NCBI GenBank assembly: GCA_036004445.1
Contig: DASYRL010000068.1
Coordinates: forward strand, 13,776 to 77,775
DNA: 64,000 nucleotides
Direction of reading: 5' to 3'
Origin: DASXUC01 sp036004445
GTDB lineage: Bacteria > Sysuimicrobiota > Sysuimicrobiia > Sysuimicrobiales > Kaftiobacteriaceae
Each line of letters opens with the position of its first letter. Position 1 is the stretch's first letter. Made by a program: the position numbers and the translations under genes. The notes below the pieces were generated by a model that was not told the origin of the DNA, did not search any database, and saw only the letters and a program-made list of their open reading frames with translations. Below are positions 14,782-23,349 of the stretch, in pieces.

Positions 14782-16311
14782 ATGCCCGGCACGTTGAAGG
14801 ATCACACAGATCGAGCAGCGCACGGCGAGCGCGGGGCCGCCTTGGTGACGGTCTTGCTGTTCATGGCGCTGACGTTCATCCTGATCACCTCGATGCTGAC
14901 GGTCTCGGGAAACGAGGTCGTCATTTCCAGCCTGCAGCGCGACGGTATCCGCGCCGTGGAGTTCGCCCAGGCGGGACTGACCGAGGCGATCAAGCGGATG
15001 GAGGAAGGCCGCCCGTATTACACGGGCGCCACCCCGTGGACGAGTTCCCTCGACAGCAATACGAGCGTGATCGTTACGCGCCGCGTCGTCGGGGTGAGCT
15101 CCGGATACATGCAGATCAGCGTGACCTCCACGGTCGGACGGTCTACGCGCACGCTCAGCACGCTGGTGCTGATGCGCACACTGACGTTCCCTCCGAACAT
15201 CACGTTCGCGGAACGGGTCAAGGAGCAGGGCAGCGCCGACATCAGCGACGGCGACGCCTACTCCCGGACGTTCTTCGAGTACAAGAGCTATCCGAGCGAC
15301 GCGGAAACCCTGACCTACACCGGCTGGCGCGTCAGCAAGGGGACGGGCGGCAGCAAGGTGGGGCCATGCTACACGCACGCCGCGTGCGAGACCCTGGCGC
15401 CTCCGGACACCACCAAGTGGTACCCGGGCACGCGGCTTACGGAGAACGTCGCCTCCGATACCGGTGAGGACATCGCCGACCAGACCCTCAAGTGCGTGGC
15501 CGGCGGCGGCGGGTCGCTGCCCACAGAACAGATCACCGGGTTCCTGGCCACCGACACGTGCAATCCGAGCTGCACGACGGTCACGAAGGATCGCTACGGG
15601 TTTGACAAAGATACCTCCGCCGGGACGGACTACGCGGTGAGCGCTGCGCTGCCGTGCGGTCTGCCGTACCGGTACGATTCGATCACGTTCACCGACGAGA
15701 GCGACGCATCGGTGACCCGGCTGTTCAAGAAGGTCGTCTTCGAGCAGTGGTTTGAGAACTACTGGGTGTTCTGCGAGGCGGTCGGCGAACCGGCGGGCTG
15801 CACCGTGTCGCTGGAATACGACAAGACGACGGCGCTGAAGAACCACCCCGAGTTCGGCGCGGTGCCGCCGTTCCCAGATTTTTCATCCGTCGAGGGCAAC
15901 TACGACCGGCGCGTCAGCTGCACCGGGACGTGCACTATCACCGGCGGGGACTTCGGGTGCAAGTCGCCCGAGATGACCTGCACGCCGGCGACGGACCGGC
16001 CGATCATCGTCTGGCTGGACGGCGACAGCAGCACGACCTGGAACATCAATTCCAACCTCGAGGGCCACGGCACCGTCGTCGTCGACGGGAACCTGCGCAT
16101 CAACGGGACCTTTGAGTACTGGGGCACCATCATCGTGAACGGGACGGCCGAGAACACGATGGGCGGCGGAAACCCGAAGATCCATGGCGGGCTGGTCGCC
16201 CAGAATACCTTGAGCCTCAGCGGCAACATCGAAGTAGACGGCGGGTCGCAGTACACCAGCGTCCCGCTGGGACGGTCGGTCGTGGTTGGCAAAGCTTGGT
16301 GGGAGCGCTGA
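14782..16311 (+). CDS. PilX-like membrane-anchored, Cys-rich surface protein
   Basis: About 509 residues. The N-terminal PilX-type segment (GERGAALVTVLLFMALTFILIT) lacks a normal prepilin Glu at +5. A very large extracellular part with about a dozen cysteines follows (CYTHAAC, CNPSC, CTGTCTITGGDFGC, MTC). The end is a repetitive Gly/Asn-rich beta-strand region (LEGHGTVVVDGNLRING) that looks like a right-handed beta-helix. The position after three prepilins suggests a pilus-tip or adhesin-like component. The ATG at 14782 follows GGAAAGGG at a good distance; GTG 14773 is an alternative. The cysteines imply oxidative folding outside the cell. Confidence 0.85.
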   Translation: MPGTLKDHTDRAAHGERGAALVTVLLFMALTFILITSMLTVSGNEVVISSLQRDGIRAVEFAQAGLTEAIKRMEEGRPYYTGATPWTSSLDSNTSVIVTRRVVGVSSGYMQISVTSTVGRSTRTLSTLVLMRTLTFPPNITFAERVKEQGSADISDGDAYSRTFFEYKSYPSDAETLTYTGWRVSKGTGGSKVGPCYTHAACETLAPPDTTKWYPGTRLTENVASDTGEDIADQTLKCVAGGGGSLPTEQITGFLATDTCNPSCTTVTKDRYGFDKDTSAGTDYAVSAALPCGLPYRYDSITFTDESDASVTRLFKKVVFEQWFENYWVFCEAVGEPAGCTVSLEYDKTTALKNHPEFGAVPPFPDFSSVEGNYDRRVSCTGTCTITGGDFGCKSPEMTCTPATDRPIIVWLDGDSSTTWNINSNLEGHGTVVVDGNLRINGTFEYWGTIIVNGTAENTMGGGNPKIHGGLVAQNTLSLSGNIEVDGGSQYTSVPLGRSVVVGKAWWER

Positions 16312-16316
16312 CGTCC

Positions 16317-16365
16317 GGGAACCGGGAACAGGGAACCGGGAACAGGGAACCGGGAACCGGGAACC
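16317..16365. repeat. Seven tandem 7-base units (GGGAACM family)
   Basis: Seven contiguous GGGAACC/GGGAACA heptamers fill the gap between the PilX-like gene and pilM. There is no inverted arm here. The same unit forms a two-armed element at 35347-35485. Confidence 0.9.
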
Positions 16366-16397
16366 GGAAACGGACTGAGCGATAGGAGACAGCGACT

Positions 16398-17486
16398 ATG
16401 GCGCTATTTGGAACGAAGTCGTTCATCGGGGTGGACATCGGCAGCCATGCCATCAAGGCCGTCGAGGTCCAGGCCGCCGGAGCGAAGTGGCGCATGGTGC
16501 ACGCCGGCAGCGGCCCGACGCCTCCGGGGGCGGTCAAAGAGGGGGCGGTCATCGAGCCGCAGGCGCTAGGCGTGGCGGTGCGTCAAGTGCTGGCCGGTTC
16601 AGGCATCCGGGCGGGCCGCGTGGTGTCCGCCGTCGGCGGCCAGGCGGTGATCGTCCGCGAGCTGAAACTCCCGCCGATGACCGACAGCGAGCTGAAGCAG
16701 GCGGCGCGGTTTGAAGCGGAGCGCTACATTCCGTATGGTGCGAAGGAAGTGAACATGGACTTCGACGTCATCGGCGAGAGCGTGGAAGACGGCCAGAAGA
16801 AAGTCGTGATGCTGCTGGTCGCCGCCCGCCGTGAGATCGTCGACCGGCACATGCAGGCGCTGCTGGCGGCCGGCCTGCAGCCCTTCGTCCTGGACGTGGA
16901 GTCGTTCGCGGTGATGCGCGCGCTCAACGCTCAGGCCACGACCGACGGCGAGGGCGCGACCGTGTTCGTCGACATCGGCGCGGAGAGCACCGACATCATG
17001 GTCACCGAGGGCGGGGAGTTCCGCCTGACCCGCAACGTCAACATCGGCGGCGACAGCCTCACCAAAGCCGTCGCCAACCGGATGGAGATGGAATTCCAGT
17101 CGGCCGCGCAGTTGAAGGAAGACAAGGGGACGGTGCTGCTCGAAGGCGAGCCGCTCCCCGACGACCGGACCGTCCTGTCGCTGCACGACGTGATGCTGCC
17201 GATCCTCGGCGATCTATCCACGGAAATCCGCCGGTCACTGGACTACTTCCAGACTCGCTGGCGAGGGAGCAAAGTCGGCAAGGTGGTGCTCAGCGGCGGC
17301 ACCGCGCGCCTGCGGAATCTGGACCGGTTCTTATCCTTGGAGTTGGGGGTGCCCGCGGTCGTCGGGAATCCCTTTGTCGAGGTCGAGGTACCGGACAAGG
17401 TGATGCCTGCGGCCGAACGCGAAGGCGCCGCGCCGGCGATGGCGACCGCGGTCGGCCTCGCCCTGCGGGGAGGAGCCGAGCGATGA
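16398..17486 (+). CDS. pilM: Type IV pilus assembly ATPase-like protein PilM
   Basis: A 362-residue actin/FtsA-fold protein of the cytoplasmic side of the pilus alignment complex. FIGVDIGSHAIKAVEVQ is the phosphate-1 loop. VFVDIGAESTDIMV near residue 190 and VVLSGGTARLRNL near residue 300 are the other nucleotide-binding motifs. PilM binds the N-terminal tail of PilN (INLLPRE), which is encoded next. AGGAGAC precedes the ATG at good spacing. It overlaps pilN by four bases. Confidence 0.96.
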   Translation: MALFGTKSFIGVDIGSHAIKAVEVQAAGAKWRMVHAGSGPTPPGAVKEGAVIEPQALGVAVRQVLAGSGIRAGRVVSAVGGQAVIVRELKLPPMTDSELKQAARFEAERYIPYGAKEVNMDFDVIGESVEDGQKKVVMLLVAARREIVDRHMQALLAAGLQPFVLDVESFAVMRALNAQATTDGEGATVFVDIGAESTDIMVTEGGEFRLTRNVNIGGDSLTKAVANRMEMEFQSAAQLKEDKGTVLLEGEPLPDDRTVLSLHDVMLPILGDLSTEIRRSLDYFQTRWRGSKVGKVVLSGGTARLRNLDRFLSLELGVPAVVGNPFVEVEVPDKVMPAAEREGAAPAMATAVGLALRGGAER

Positions 17487-18043
17487 TCCGCATCAACCTG
17501 CTCCCCCGCGAGCAACTCCGCCGGCCGGGTATTCCGCCGCGCACGCTGGTCCTGCTGCTGGTCGGCGTGGTGGCGGCCGCGGCCGTGTTGACGACGATCC
17601 TCTTCAACGCCCGCAATGCGCGCGTGCGCGGGGAGATCGCCCGCATCGATGAGCGCATCGAGGCGTTGAAGCCGCAGGTGGCACGAGTCGAAGCGTTGCG
17701 GACGCAGATCGAGGCGGCGAAGCGCAAGCAGCAGCTGCTGCAGCGGCTGGAAGCCGCGCGCGTGCCGTGGGACACCATCCTGGAGGATGTCCGGACCGTG
17801 ATGCCCAAAGATGTCTGGCTGACCCAGGTGGCCGCGGGCGAGGACGGCAGCATCAACATCCTCGGTTTCGGCCTGACGTACACGGCGGTGGCGCGGTTCA
17901 TGGTGAACCTGGAAGGCTCCCCGCTGTTTTCGGACATCGACATGGTGGTGAGTCAAAAGCAGCCATTCGGCGGCCGCGAGGTCGTCAACTTCTCGCTGGT
18001 CGGGAGGCTGACGGTGCAACGCAAAGAGGCGGTGCTGCGATGA
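17483..18043 (+). CDS. pilN: Type IV pilus inner-membrane protein PilN
   Basis: A 186-residue bitopic protein. The N-terminal MIRINLLPREQLRR is the PilM-binding motif, one membrane helix follows (residues 24-44), then a coiled coil (residues 50-90) and a periplasmic ferredoxin-like domain. With PilO it links PilM to the secretin complex. It overlaps both pilM and pilO by four bases, as usual for pilMNOPQ operons. Confidence 0.95.
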   Translation: MIRINLLPREQLRRPGIPPRTLVLLLVGVVAAAAVLTTILFNARNARVRGEIARIDERIEALKPQVARVEALRTQIEAAKRKQQLLQRLEAARVPWDTILEDVRTVMPKDVWLTQVAAGEDGSINILGFGLTYTAVARFMVNLEGSPLFSDIDMVVSQKQPFGGREVVNFSLVGRLTVQRKEAVLR

Positions 18044-18663
18044 GCCGGCGCGAACGCCTCCTCCTGATCATCGGGCTGGTGGTGATCAGCTTCGTCGGAT
18101 TCTTCTACCTGATCTACACGCCGAAGCAGGCGGAGTATCGGCAGCTCAGTGAGACCCTGTCCGACCGAGCGGCCCAGCTCGAGCGGATGGAGCTGACGTC
18201 GCGCCTGGGCGAGCGCCTGGAAGCGGAGTTCGCCGAACTCCAAACCTTCATCGCCGCGGTGGAATCCAAGCTCCCCACGAGCAAGGACGTCCCGCTGCTG
18301 TTGGTGCAGCTTGAACGCACCACCCGCGCGGTCGGCATCAACCTCCTGTCGATCAAGCCGGGGGGACTGGAGACCGTGCAGGAAGGGGCCGCACCGGCAC
18401 CGGCCCGCGCGGGCGCCAGGGCCGCGGCGCCGCGTCCTGGGACCAGAGCACCGGCTCCCGCCGCCGCGGGAGCATACAATCGTTTTCCGATTAAACTGAC
18501 GATGGAGGCGACCTACGCCCAGGTCCTGCGGCTGATGAGCGTACTGCAAGATTTCCCGCGCCTCATTGTGGTCAAGCGGGTGACGGTGGCGCCCAAGGCG
18601 GTTCCTAAACTCAGCGTGGATCTCGACGTGGAAACCTACGTGTTGCGCAAGGAGGCACGGTAA
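18040..18663 (+). CDS. pilO: Type IV pilus inner-membrane protein PilO
   Basis: A 207-residue bitopic protein with one membrane helix (LLLIIGLVVISFVGFFYLIY), a coiled-coil stretch (residues 30-75) and a periplasmic domain. An Ala/Pro/Arg-rich linker near residues 122-147 interrupts the periplasmic part. PilO heterodimerises with PilN. The start ATG overlaps the pilN stop. The alanine-proline linker resembles that of the next gene, suggesting a low-complexity style shared in this operon. Confidence 0.93.
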   Translation: MSRRERLLLIIGLVVISFVGFFYLIYTPKQAEYRQLSETLSDRAAQLERMELTSRLGERLEAEFAELQTFIAAVESKLPTSKDVPLLLVQLERTTRAVGINLLSIKPGGLETVQEGAAPAPARAGARAAAPRPGTRAPAPAAAGAYNRFPIKLTMEATYAQVLRLMSVLQDFPRLIVVKRVTVAPKAVPKLSVDLDVETYVLRKEAR

Positions 18664-19332
18664 ATGGCGGCAGTCCGAGAATTCCTCAGGAAGAACCCGA
18701 TCGCGGGATGGGCGATCGCGATCGGGATGATTGCCGTCGTCGGATACCTGCTGGCCGGACGGCTCTTCGGCACCGGGACACGGGCGAGCCGGCCCGCGCC
18801 TGCCCCCGCGCCGGCGCCGCCTGTCGTCACCCCCGTGCCGCCGCCGGCCCCACCCACCCCGACGCCGGGATCCGCGGTTCCCGCCGGCCCCACCGGCCGC
18901 GCCGATCCGTTTATCCCGCTGGTGAAGGCGGCTGCGTCTCCATCGGCACCGTCGGGGCCGTCCCCGTCGCCGGGGACACCGCCCCCGCCGCTGCCGCCGC
19001 CCCCGCTGCCCGGTGGTCCCGGCGGAATACCGCTGCCGCCGCCGCCGCTGCCCGGTAGTCCGGGCGGCACGCCGGCCCCCGGACCCGCACCGGCCCCCGG
19101 ACCCGCACCGGCCCCTTCGCCCCCGCCGTCGCCGTCCGCGGGCATTGCCGTGCTGGGGATCATCGCGGACACGAAGGCGGTGGCCATCATCCGCGTCGAC
19201 GGGCGCACGGAGATCGTCGCCGAAGGCGAAGTAATCGGCAATCTCAGAGTGGTCAGGATCGATCCGGTCCGCCGCGTCGTAACGTTTATCCGGGCCGGCA
19301 TACGGTTTGACGTTCCCATGGGAGGTGAATGA
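18664..19332 (+). CDS. Proline-rich PilP-like lipoprotein/linker
   Basis: A 222-residue protein with an N-terminal membrane anchor (AGWAIAIGMIAVVGYLLAG), a Pro/Ala/Gly-rich stretch covering roughly residues 38-160, and a small C-terminal beta domain (GIAVLGIIADTKAVAIIRVDGR). RADPFIPL near residue 80 resembles the RDPF motif of PilP, which connects PilN/PilO to the secretin. Its position between pilO and the secretin supports this. The long proline rod is far larger than in classical PilP and could span the periplasm. Confidence 0.82.
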   Translation: MAAVREFLRKNPIAGWAIAIGMIAVVGYLLAGRLFGTGTRASRPAPAPAPAPPVVTPVPPPAPPTPTPGSAVPAGPTGRADPFIPLVKAAASPSAPSGPSPSPGTPPPPLPPPPLPGGPGGIPLPPPPLPGSPGGTPAPGPAPAPGPAPAPSPPPSPSAGIAVLGIIADTKAVAIIRVDGRTEIVAEGEVIGNLRVVRIDPVRRVVTFIRAGIRFDVPMGGE

Positions 19333-21083
19333 TCGCCATGTCGCACTCTTGGCATTGGGGTCCCCAGAAATTTGCGCAGCGAATTTCTGGGGTGCGTAGC
19401 GCCCCCCGCCTGGCCCTCCTCAGCGTGTGTCTGGCACTGATTCTTGCGCTTTCTTCGCTGGGGAGCACGGCGGTCGCCGCACCTAAACGCGTCACGGCGG
19501 TGACGGTCAAGGACTTCGGGTCCAAACTCGTCATCGGCATCGTCGCGACTGGACCCATCGTCTACCAGGTGACCGAGGTCACGACCCCACCACCGCTGCG
19601 GGTAGTCGTCGACATCCTCGACGCCATCGTCGACGATGAGATCCGGACGACGACGGAAATCGACCGCGGACCGGTGAGCCGCGTCCGCGTCGGACAGTTC
19701 CAGGATAGTCCGGCCATCGCGCGGGTCGTGATCGATCTCACCGCGCCGCTGAAAGTGGACGTGACCAAGACGTCGGCGACCACGCTCGCCGTGAGCGTGC
19801 CGATGCTGGGCGGGCCGCCCGTTGCCGCAGCTCCGGCCCCGGCAAAACCGGTGCCCGCGGCCCAGCCGCCGGCGCCGAGCAAACCGGTGGCGCAGGCGCC
19901 ACCCGCCTCGCCGCAGCCGGCTCCCGCCGCGGCCGTGGCCCAGGCACCACCGCGCGCGGCCCAGGCGCCTGCGCCGGCCCCGACCGGCGTGATCCGGTTG
20001 CTGGAGTTCCGCGGCGTCGCCCTGCCTGAAGTCCTCAGCGCGCTGGCGAAACTGTGCGGATGGAATATCGTGACCGACGCGTCCGTCCAGGGGTCCATCA
20101 CGCTGCGGCTGGTCAACGTGACGTGCGATGAAGCGCTGCGGTTCATCCTGGAGGCCAACAACCTGGGATTCCGCCGCATCGGCAACAACCTGATCATCAC
20201 TTCCGCCGAGCGGCTGCAGCCCCCGGCGGAGGTGCCGGAGACGATTTCCTACCGGCTGGCGTTCGGCGACGTCAACGCCATCCGGGCCGCGATCGCGGCC
20301 GCGGTGCCTGGAATCCGCGTCGCGGTCGATCCGCGGACCAACTCGCTGCTGATTACGGCCACGGCCGCGCAGCACGAGGAAGTCCGCAAGGTCCTGGCGA
20401 CGCTGGACATCCGCATCCAACAGGTGCTCATCCAGGTCCACGCCATCGAGGTCAACCGGTCGTCATTGACGGAACTTGGTCTGTTTGACGAGATCGGCGG
20501 GATCTTCAAACTCAAGCTCGAGGGCGGCAGCATCCTCTTCAAGATTGCGGATCAGGCGCTGGTGCTGTTCCAGCTGCGCGCGCTGATCGACCAGCGGAAC
20601 GGCCGGGTCCTGGCCGCGCCGCGGATTGCCACGCTGGATGGAAACCGGGCCTCGATCCTGTTGGGTGACCAGTTTCCGGTCGTCCAGACCGTCCCAGGAT
20701 CCACACCGGGCACCACGACGCAAACCGTCACGTTCGTGCCCGTCGGCGTGAAGCTGGAGGTCACGCCGCGCATCAACACCGGCGGGCTGATGACCGTGAC
20801 GATCAAGCCCGAAGTCAGCTCCGTCGTCGAGATCATCACGACGACCCAGGGCACGCGGGCGCCGCGCATCGCCACACGGTCCGCGGAAACGACCCTGACC
20901 GTGGCCGACGGCCAGTCGATTCTCCTGGGCGGGTTGATCAGCCAGGAGGAACGTCGGCAGACCATCAAAGTGCCGCTCCTCGGCGACATCCCGATCCTCG
21001 GCGAGCTCTTCCGGTTCACGACAACCGACGTGCGCAATACGGAGCTGATCTTCTTGATCACGCCGAGCATCCTGAGGGACTGA
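19329..21083 (+). CDS. pilQ: Type IV pilus secretin PilQ
   Basis: A 584-residue outer-membrane channel protein. After a signal peptide (LALLSVCLALILALSSLG) come an AMIN domain (residues 50-160), a Pro/Ala linker (160-218), an STN domain (about 225-280), a secretin N-domain (about 295-360) and the C-terminal secretin beta-barrel with VPLLGDIPILGELFR and TELIFLITPSIL. It implies an outer membrane. The first 28 residues before the hydrophobic core include WGPQKFAQRISGV, encoded by a palindromic repeat (19361-19393), so the functional start may lie downstream of the annotated ATG. Confidence 0.95.
   Translation: MIAMSHSWHWGPQKFAQRISGVRSAPRLALLSVCLALILALSSLGSTAVAAPKRVTAVTVKDFGSKLVIGIVATGPIVYQVTEVTTPPPLRVVVDILDAIVDDEIRTTTEIDRGPVSRVRVGQFQDSPAIARVVIDLTAPLKVDVTKTSATTLAVSVPMLGGPPVAAAPAPAKPVPAAQPPAPSKPVAQAPPASPQPAPAAAVAQAPPRAAQAPAPAPTGVIRLLEFRGVALPEVLSALAKLCGWNIVTDASVQGSITLRLVNVTCDEALRFILEANNLGFRRIGNNLIITSAERLQPPAEVPETISYRLAFGDVNAIRAAIAAAVPGIRVAVDPRTNSLLITATAAQHEEVRKVLATLDIRIQQVLIQVHAIEVNRSSLTELGLFDEIGGIFKLKLEGGSILFKIADQALVLFQLRALIDQRNGRVLAAPRIATLDGNRASILLGDQFPVVQTVPGSTPGTTTQTVTFVPVGVKLEVTPRINTGGLMTVTIKPEVSSVVEIITTTQGTRAPRIATRSAETTLTVADGQSILLGGLISQEERRQTIKVPLLGDIPILGELFRFTTTDVRNTELIFLITPSILRD
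19361..19393. repeat. Palindromic repeat in the secretin signal-peptide region
   Basis: CCCCAGAAATT (19362-19372) and AATTTCTGGGG (19382-19392) are exact complements around a nine-base centre. The element lies inside the first 22 codons of the secretin gene and is read in frame. Its A+T-rich core contrasts with the surrounding coding sequence. Confidence 0.85.
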
Positions 21084-21088
21084 GGCGA

Positions 21089-21508
21089 ATGATGACACGT
21101 TCGTGCGTCACGGCAGTGCTCATCCTACTGCTCGCCGCCATTCCGGCCGGCGCCGCGCTCCCGTCGTTTAACGCGACCCAGATCTACACGCAGGCCGAGT
21201 TCGAGGCCGCGATCCGGCCCTACGTCGCCGCCATCGCGCAGAACCCGAACGACGCGGATGCGCACTACTGGCTCGGCGTGGCCTACCTGCACGGCTTCCG
21301 GCTCTTCCGATTCGGAGTGGCTCCCTACGGGAGCGAGTTCGCGTCGCGGGCCATCGCCGAACTCGAACGGGCGCTCCAGCTGCGGCCGGGCATGTTCGGG
21401 GCTCTCCTGGCGCTGCTCGACCTGTATGCGCTGACCGGCGACCAGGCGAAGTGGGCGGCGACGTTTGACCGGTTGATCGCCCTCAACCCTCCGCTGCCCG
21501 TGAGGTAA
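21089..21508 (+). CDS. Exported TPR-like protein
   Basis: A 139-residue protein with a signal peptide (VLILLLAAIPAGAALP) and two or three TPR-like helical hairpins (FEAAIRPYVAAIAQNPNDADAHYWLGVAYLHG; AIAELERALQLRPGMFGALLALLDLYAL). It lies five bases after the secretin stop. A pilotin-like role in secretin targeting (PilF/TPR type) is possible but unproven. It ends the pilMNOPQ transcription unit and is followed by a strong hairpin. Confidence 0.82.
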   Translation: MMTRSCVTAVLILLLAAIPAGAALPSFNATQIYTQAEFEAAIRPYVAAIAQNPNDADAHYWLGVAYLHGFRLFRFGVAPYGSEFASRAIAELERALQLRPGMFGALLALLDLYALTGDQAKWAATFDRLIALNPPLPVR

Positions 21509-21534
21509 CGCGCGCGCGTGGTGCCTGACGCTCC

Positions 21535-21560
21535 TGCACGGCCGGCTCCCCGGCCGTGCA
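21535..21560 (+). terminator. Strong GC hairpin downstream of the pilus operon
   Basis: TGCACGGCCGG (21535-21545) and CCGGCCGTGCA (21550-21560) form an 11-bp perfect stem with loop CTCC. No U-run follows, so it is not a classical intrinsic terminator. It may pause transcription or protect the 3' end. Confidence 0.5.
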
Positions 21561-21654
21561 GTGCTGTCGGGAGCAGAAGACCCAGGTGAGGCATTGGCCG
21601 AGGAGAGGGAGTGTGCTGTGATAGGTTCCGGACCGGCGCACAGGGGGCCGGTTC

Positions 21655-22143
21655 ATGGCCGGACGGCAGTCCCGCGGTGCCACGCTGCTCGAAGCGGTCG
21701 TGGTCCTTGGCATCCTGGCGGTCGTGCTCACGTTCACCTGGAGCGCGGCCGGACCGCTGATGCGCCGGCTGGCATTGCATTCGGCGGCGGGTGTGCTGCT
21801 CAGCGACCTGCGGGCCGCGCAGGCGCGGGCCATCGCCGAGCACCGGCCGGGCCGGTCGCACGGCATCACATTTGCCGTCGGGTCCGACCGCTACACCATC
21901 ATCGTCCGCGACGGCTCCCGGCGCATCCCGGGCCGTGTCGTGCGCCTGCCGCCGGGCGTCCGCACTGCCTACGCCCGCTTCGGTGGCGGCAGTCCCACCA
22001 CGGCGATGTTTTCCGGTCTCAGCCTCTTCGGCGCGCCGTCGGGGGCGGGGACCGTGACGCTGCAGGGGGGCGGCTCGCGGCTGTGCGTGCGGGTGCTGCC
22101 GGCCACCGGGCGGATCCGCGTCGGCGCCAGCGGCTGCCCCTGA
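21655..22143 (+). CDS. GspH-type pseudopilin
   Basis: A 162-residue prepilin-like protein: basic leader MAGRQSRG, then ATLLEAVVVLGILAVVLTFTW with Glu at +5 and Ala rather than Phe at +1. The globular part (DLRAAQARAIAEHRPGRSHG) is typical of GspH/FimT proteins, and two Cys residues lie near the C-terminus. It is separated from the main pilus operon by 146 bases with a hairpin, so it may be expressed separately. Confidence 0.88.
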   Translation: MAGRQSRGATLLEAVVVLGILAVVLTFTWSAAGPLMRRLALHSAAGVLLSDLRAAQARAIAEHRPGRSHGITFAVGSDRYTIIVRDGSRRIPGRVVRLPPGVRTAYARFGGGSPTTAMFSGLSLFGAPSGAGTVTLQGGGSRLCVRVLPATGRIRVGASGCP

Positions 22144-22183
22144 CCCGTCCCGCACCGTCCGGATTCTGACAGGAGGATTGCAG

Positions 22184-23248
22184 ATGCCGTCTCGATTGGA
22201 ACGTATCCGTACGCTGCTGGCAGACCACCAGCTCGATGCGCTGCTCATCCAGAAGCCGGAGAACCGTCTGTACGTGACGGGGTTCAGCGGGTCCGCGGGC
22301 ATGGCGCTGGTGACCCCCGGCGCCGCGGTGCTCCTGGTCGACTTTCGCTACGTCGAGCAGGCCGCCGGTGAAGCGCCGGAGTTCTCGGTCGTCCGCGCCG
22401 AGCGCCAGCTGGTCGAGACGCTGGGCCGTGAGGTGAAGCAGCGCGGCATTCGCCGGCTTGGGTTCGAGAGCGACGGCGTGTCGTTCAAGCAGTACCAGGA
22501 CATCGGCAAGGCGGCGGAGGCCGCCAGCGTCGTTCCCATCGACGGCGTCGACCGCCTGCGCTGGGTGAAGGACGCCGGCGAATTGGCGCGGATCACGAAA
22601 GCCGTGGAACTCGCCGATGCGGCGTTCGCGTACATCCTGCCGTCGCTGCGGCCCGGAGCGGTGGAGCGAGACGTCGCGCTGGAGATGGAATTCTTCATGC
22701 GCCGCGCCGGCGCGGAGAAGGAGGCGTTCGAGACCATCGTCGCCAGCGGGCCCCGCAGCTCGCTGCCACACGGGCGGGCCGCGGACCGCGTGCTGCAACG
22801 CGGCGATTTCGTGACCCTGGACTTCGGCGCGATCTTCCGCCACTACGTGTCGGACTGCACGCGGACCGTTGTCCTCGGCGAGGCGGGCGACCGCCAGCGG
22901 GAAGTCTATCAGATTGTGCTGGCCGCGCAGCAGGCGGCGCTGGCGGGCATCCGCCCCGGCCTCAGCGGCAAGGAGGCCGATGCGTTGGCCCGCGACGTGA
23001 TCGCCGCGGCGGGCTACGGGGAGGCGTTCGGGCACAGCCTCGGACACGGGGTGGGGCTGGCCGTGCATGAGGGGCCCACGCTGTCGCCGCGCGAGGAGGC
23101 CGTCCTCGCCCCGGGCATGGTGGTGACCGTCGAGCCGGGGATCTACCTCGCGCAGTGGGGCGGGGTACGGATCGAAGATCTCGTGGTGATCACCGAGACC
23201 GGCTGCACGCCGCTGACGAAGGCACCGAAGGAGCTGCTGGTCCTGTAA
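22184..23248 (+). CDS. pepP: Xaa-Pro aminopeptidase (M24B)
   Basis: A 354-residue pita-bread metallopeptidase that removes N-terminal residues preceding proline. The five metal ligands are visible: Asp in LDFGAIF, Asp in SDCTRTV, His in GHSLGHGVGL, Glu in VTVEPGIY and Glu in GVRIEDLVVI. The N-terminal creatinase-like domain covers residues 1-125. AGGAGG 7-8 bases before the ATG at 22184 fixes the start. pepP directly followed by efp is a common order in Bacillota-like genomes. Confidence 0.96.
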   Translation: MPSRLERIRTLLADHQLDALLIQKPENRLYVTGFSGSAGMALVTPGAAVLLVDFRYVEQAAGEAPEFSVVRAERQLVETLGREVKQRGIRRLGFESDGVSFKQYQDIGKAAEAASVVPIDGVDRLRWVKDAGELARITKAVELADAAFAYILPSLRPGAVERDVALEMEFFMRRAGAEKEAFETIVASGPRSSLPHGRAADRVLQRGDFVTLDFGAIFRHYVSDCTRTVVLGEAGDRQREVYQIVLAAQQAALAGIRPGLSGKEADALARDVIAAAGYGEAFGHSLGHGVGLAVHEGPTLSPREEAVLAPGMVVTVEPGIYLAQWGGVRIEDLVVITETGCTPLTKAPKELLVL

Positions 23249-23251
23249 GGC

Positions 23252-23349
23252 GCAATCTCGCAATCGCGCAAGCGAGCAAGCAGGCAGGCACATCTGCGTT
23301 GGTTTCGATGGTCTTGCTTCCTCGCTTGCGCGCTTGCCCGCTTGCGGGG
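23252..23349. repeat. Period-8 tandem element with inverted arm
   Basis: The left arm is five 8-base units (GCAATCTC, GCAATCGC, GCAAGCGA, GCAAGCAG, GCAGGCAC; 23252-23291). The right arm repeats the complementary CTCGCTTG, CGCGCTTG and CCCGCTTG (23321-23344). It is the same family as 5632-5719. The right arm holds the -35 hexamer of the efp promoter. Confidence 0.88.

Noticed and set aside
18636..20441. 601-codon minus-strand open frame over pilP and pilQ
   Set aside because: It reads the complement of the Pro/Ala-rich genes and shows only low-complexity Gly/Arg sequence.
21509..21654. Riboswitch (c-di-GMP type) before the pseudopilin gene
   Set aside because: Hairpins are present but the conserved core sequences of GEMM or other known riboswitches are not seen.
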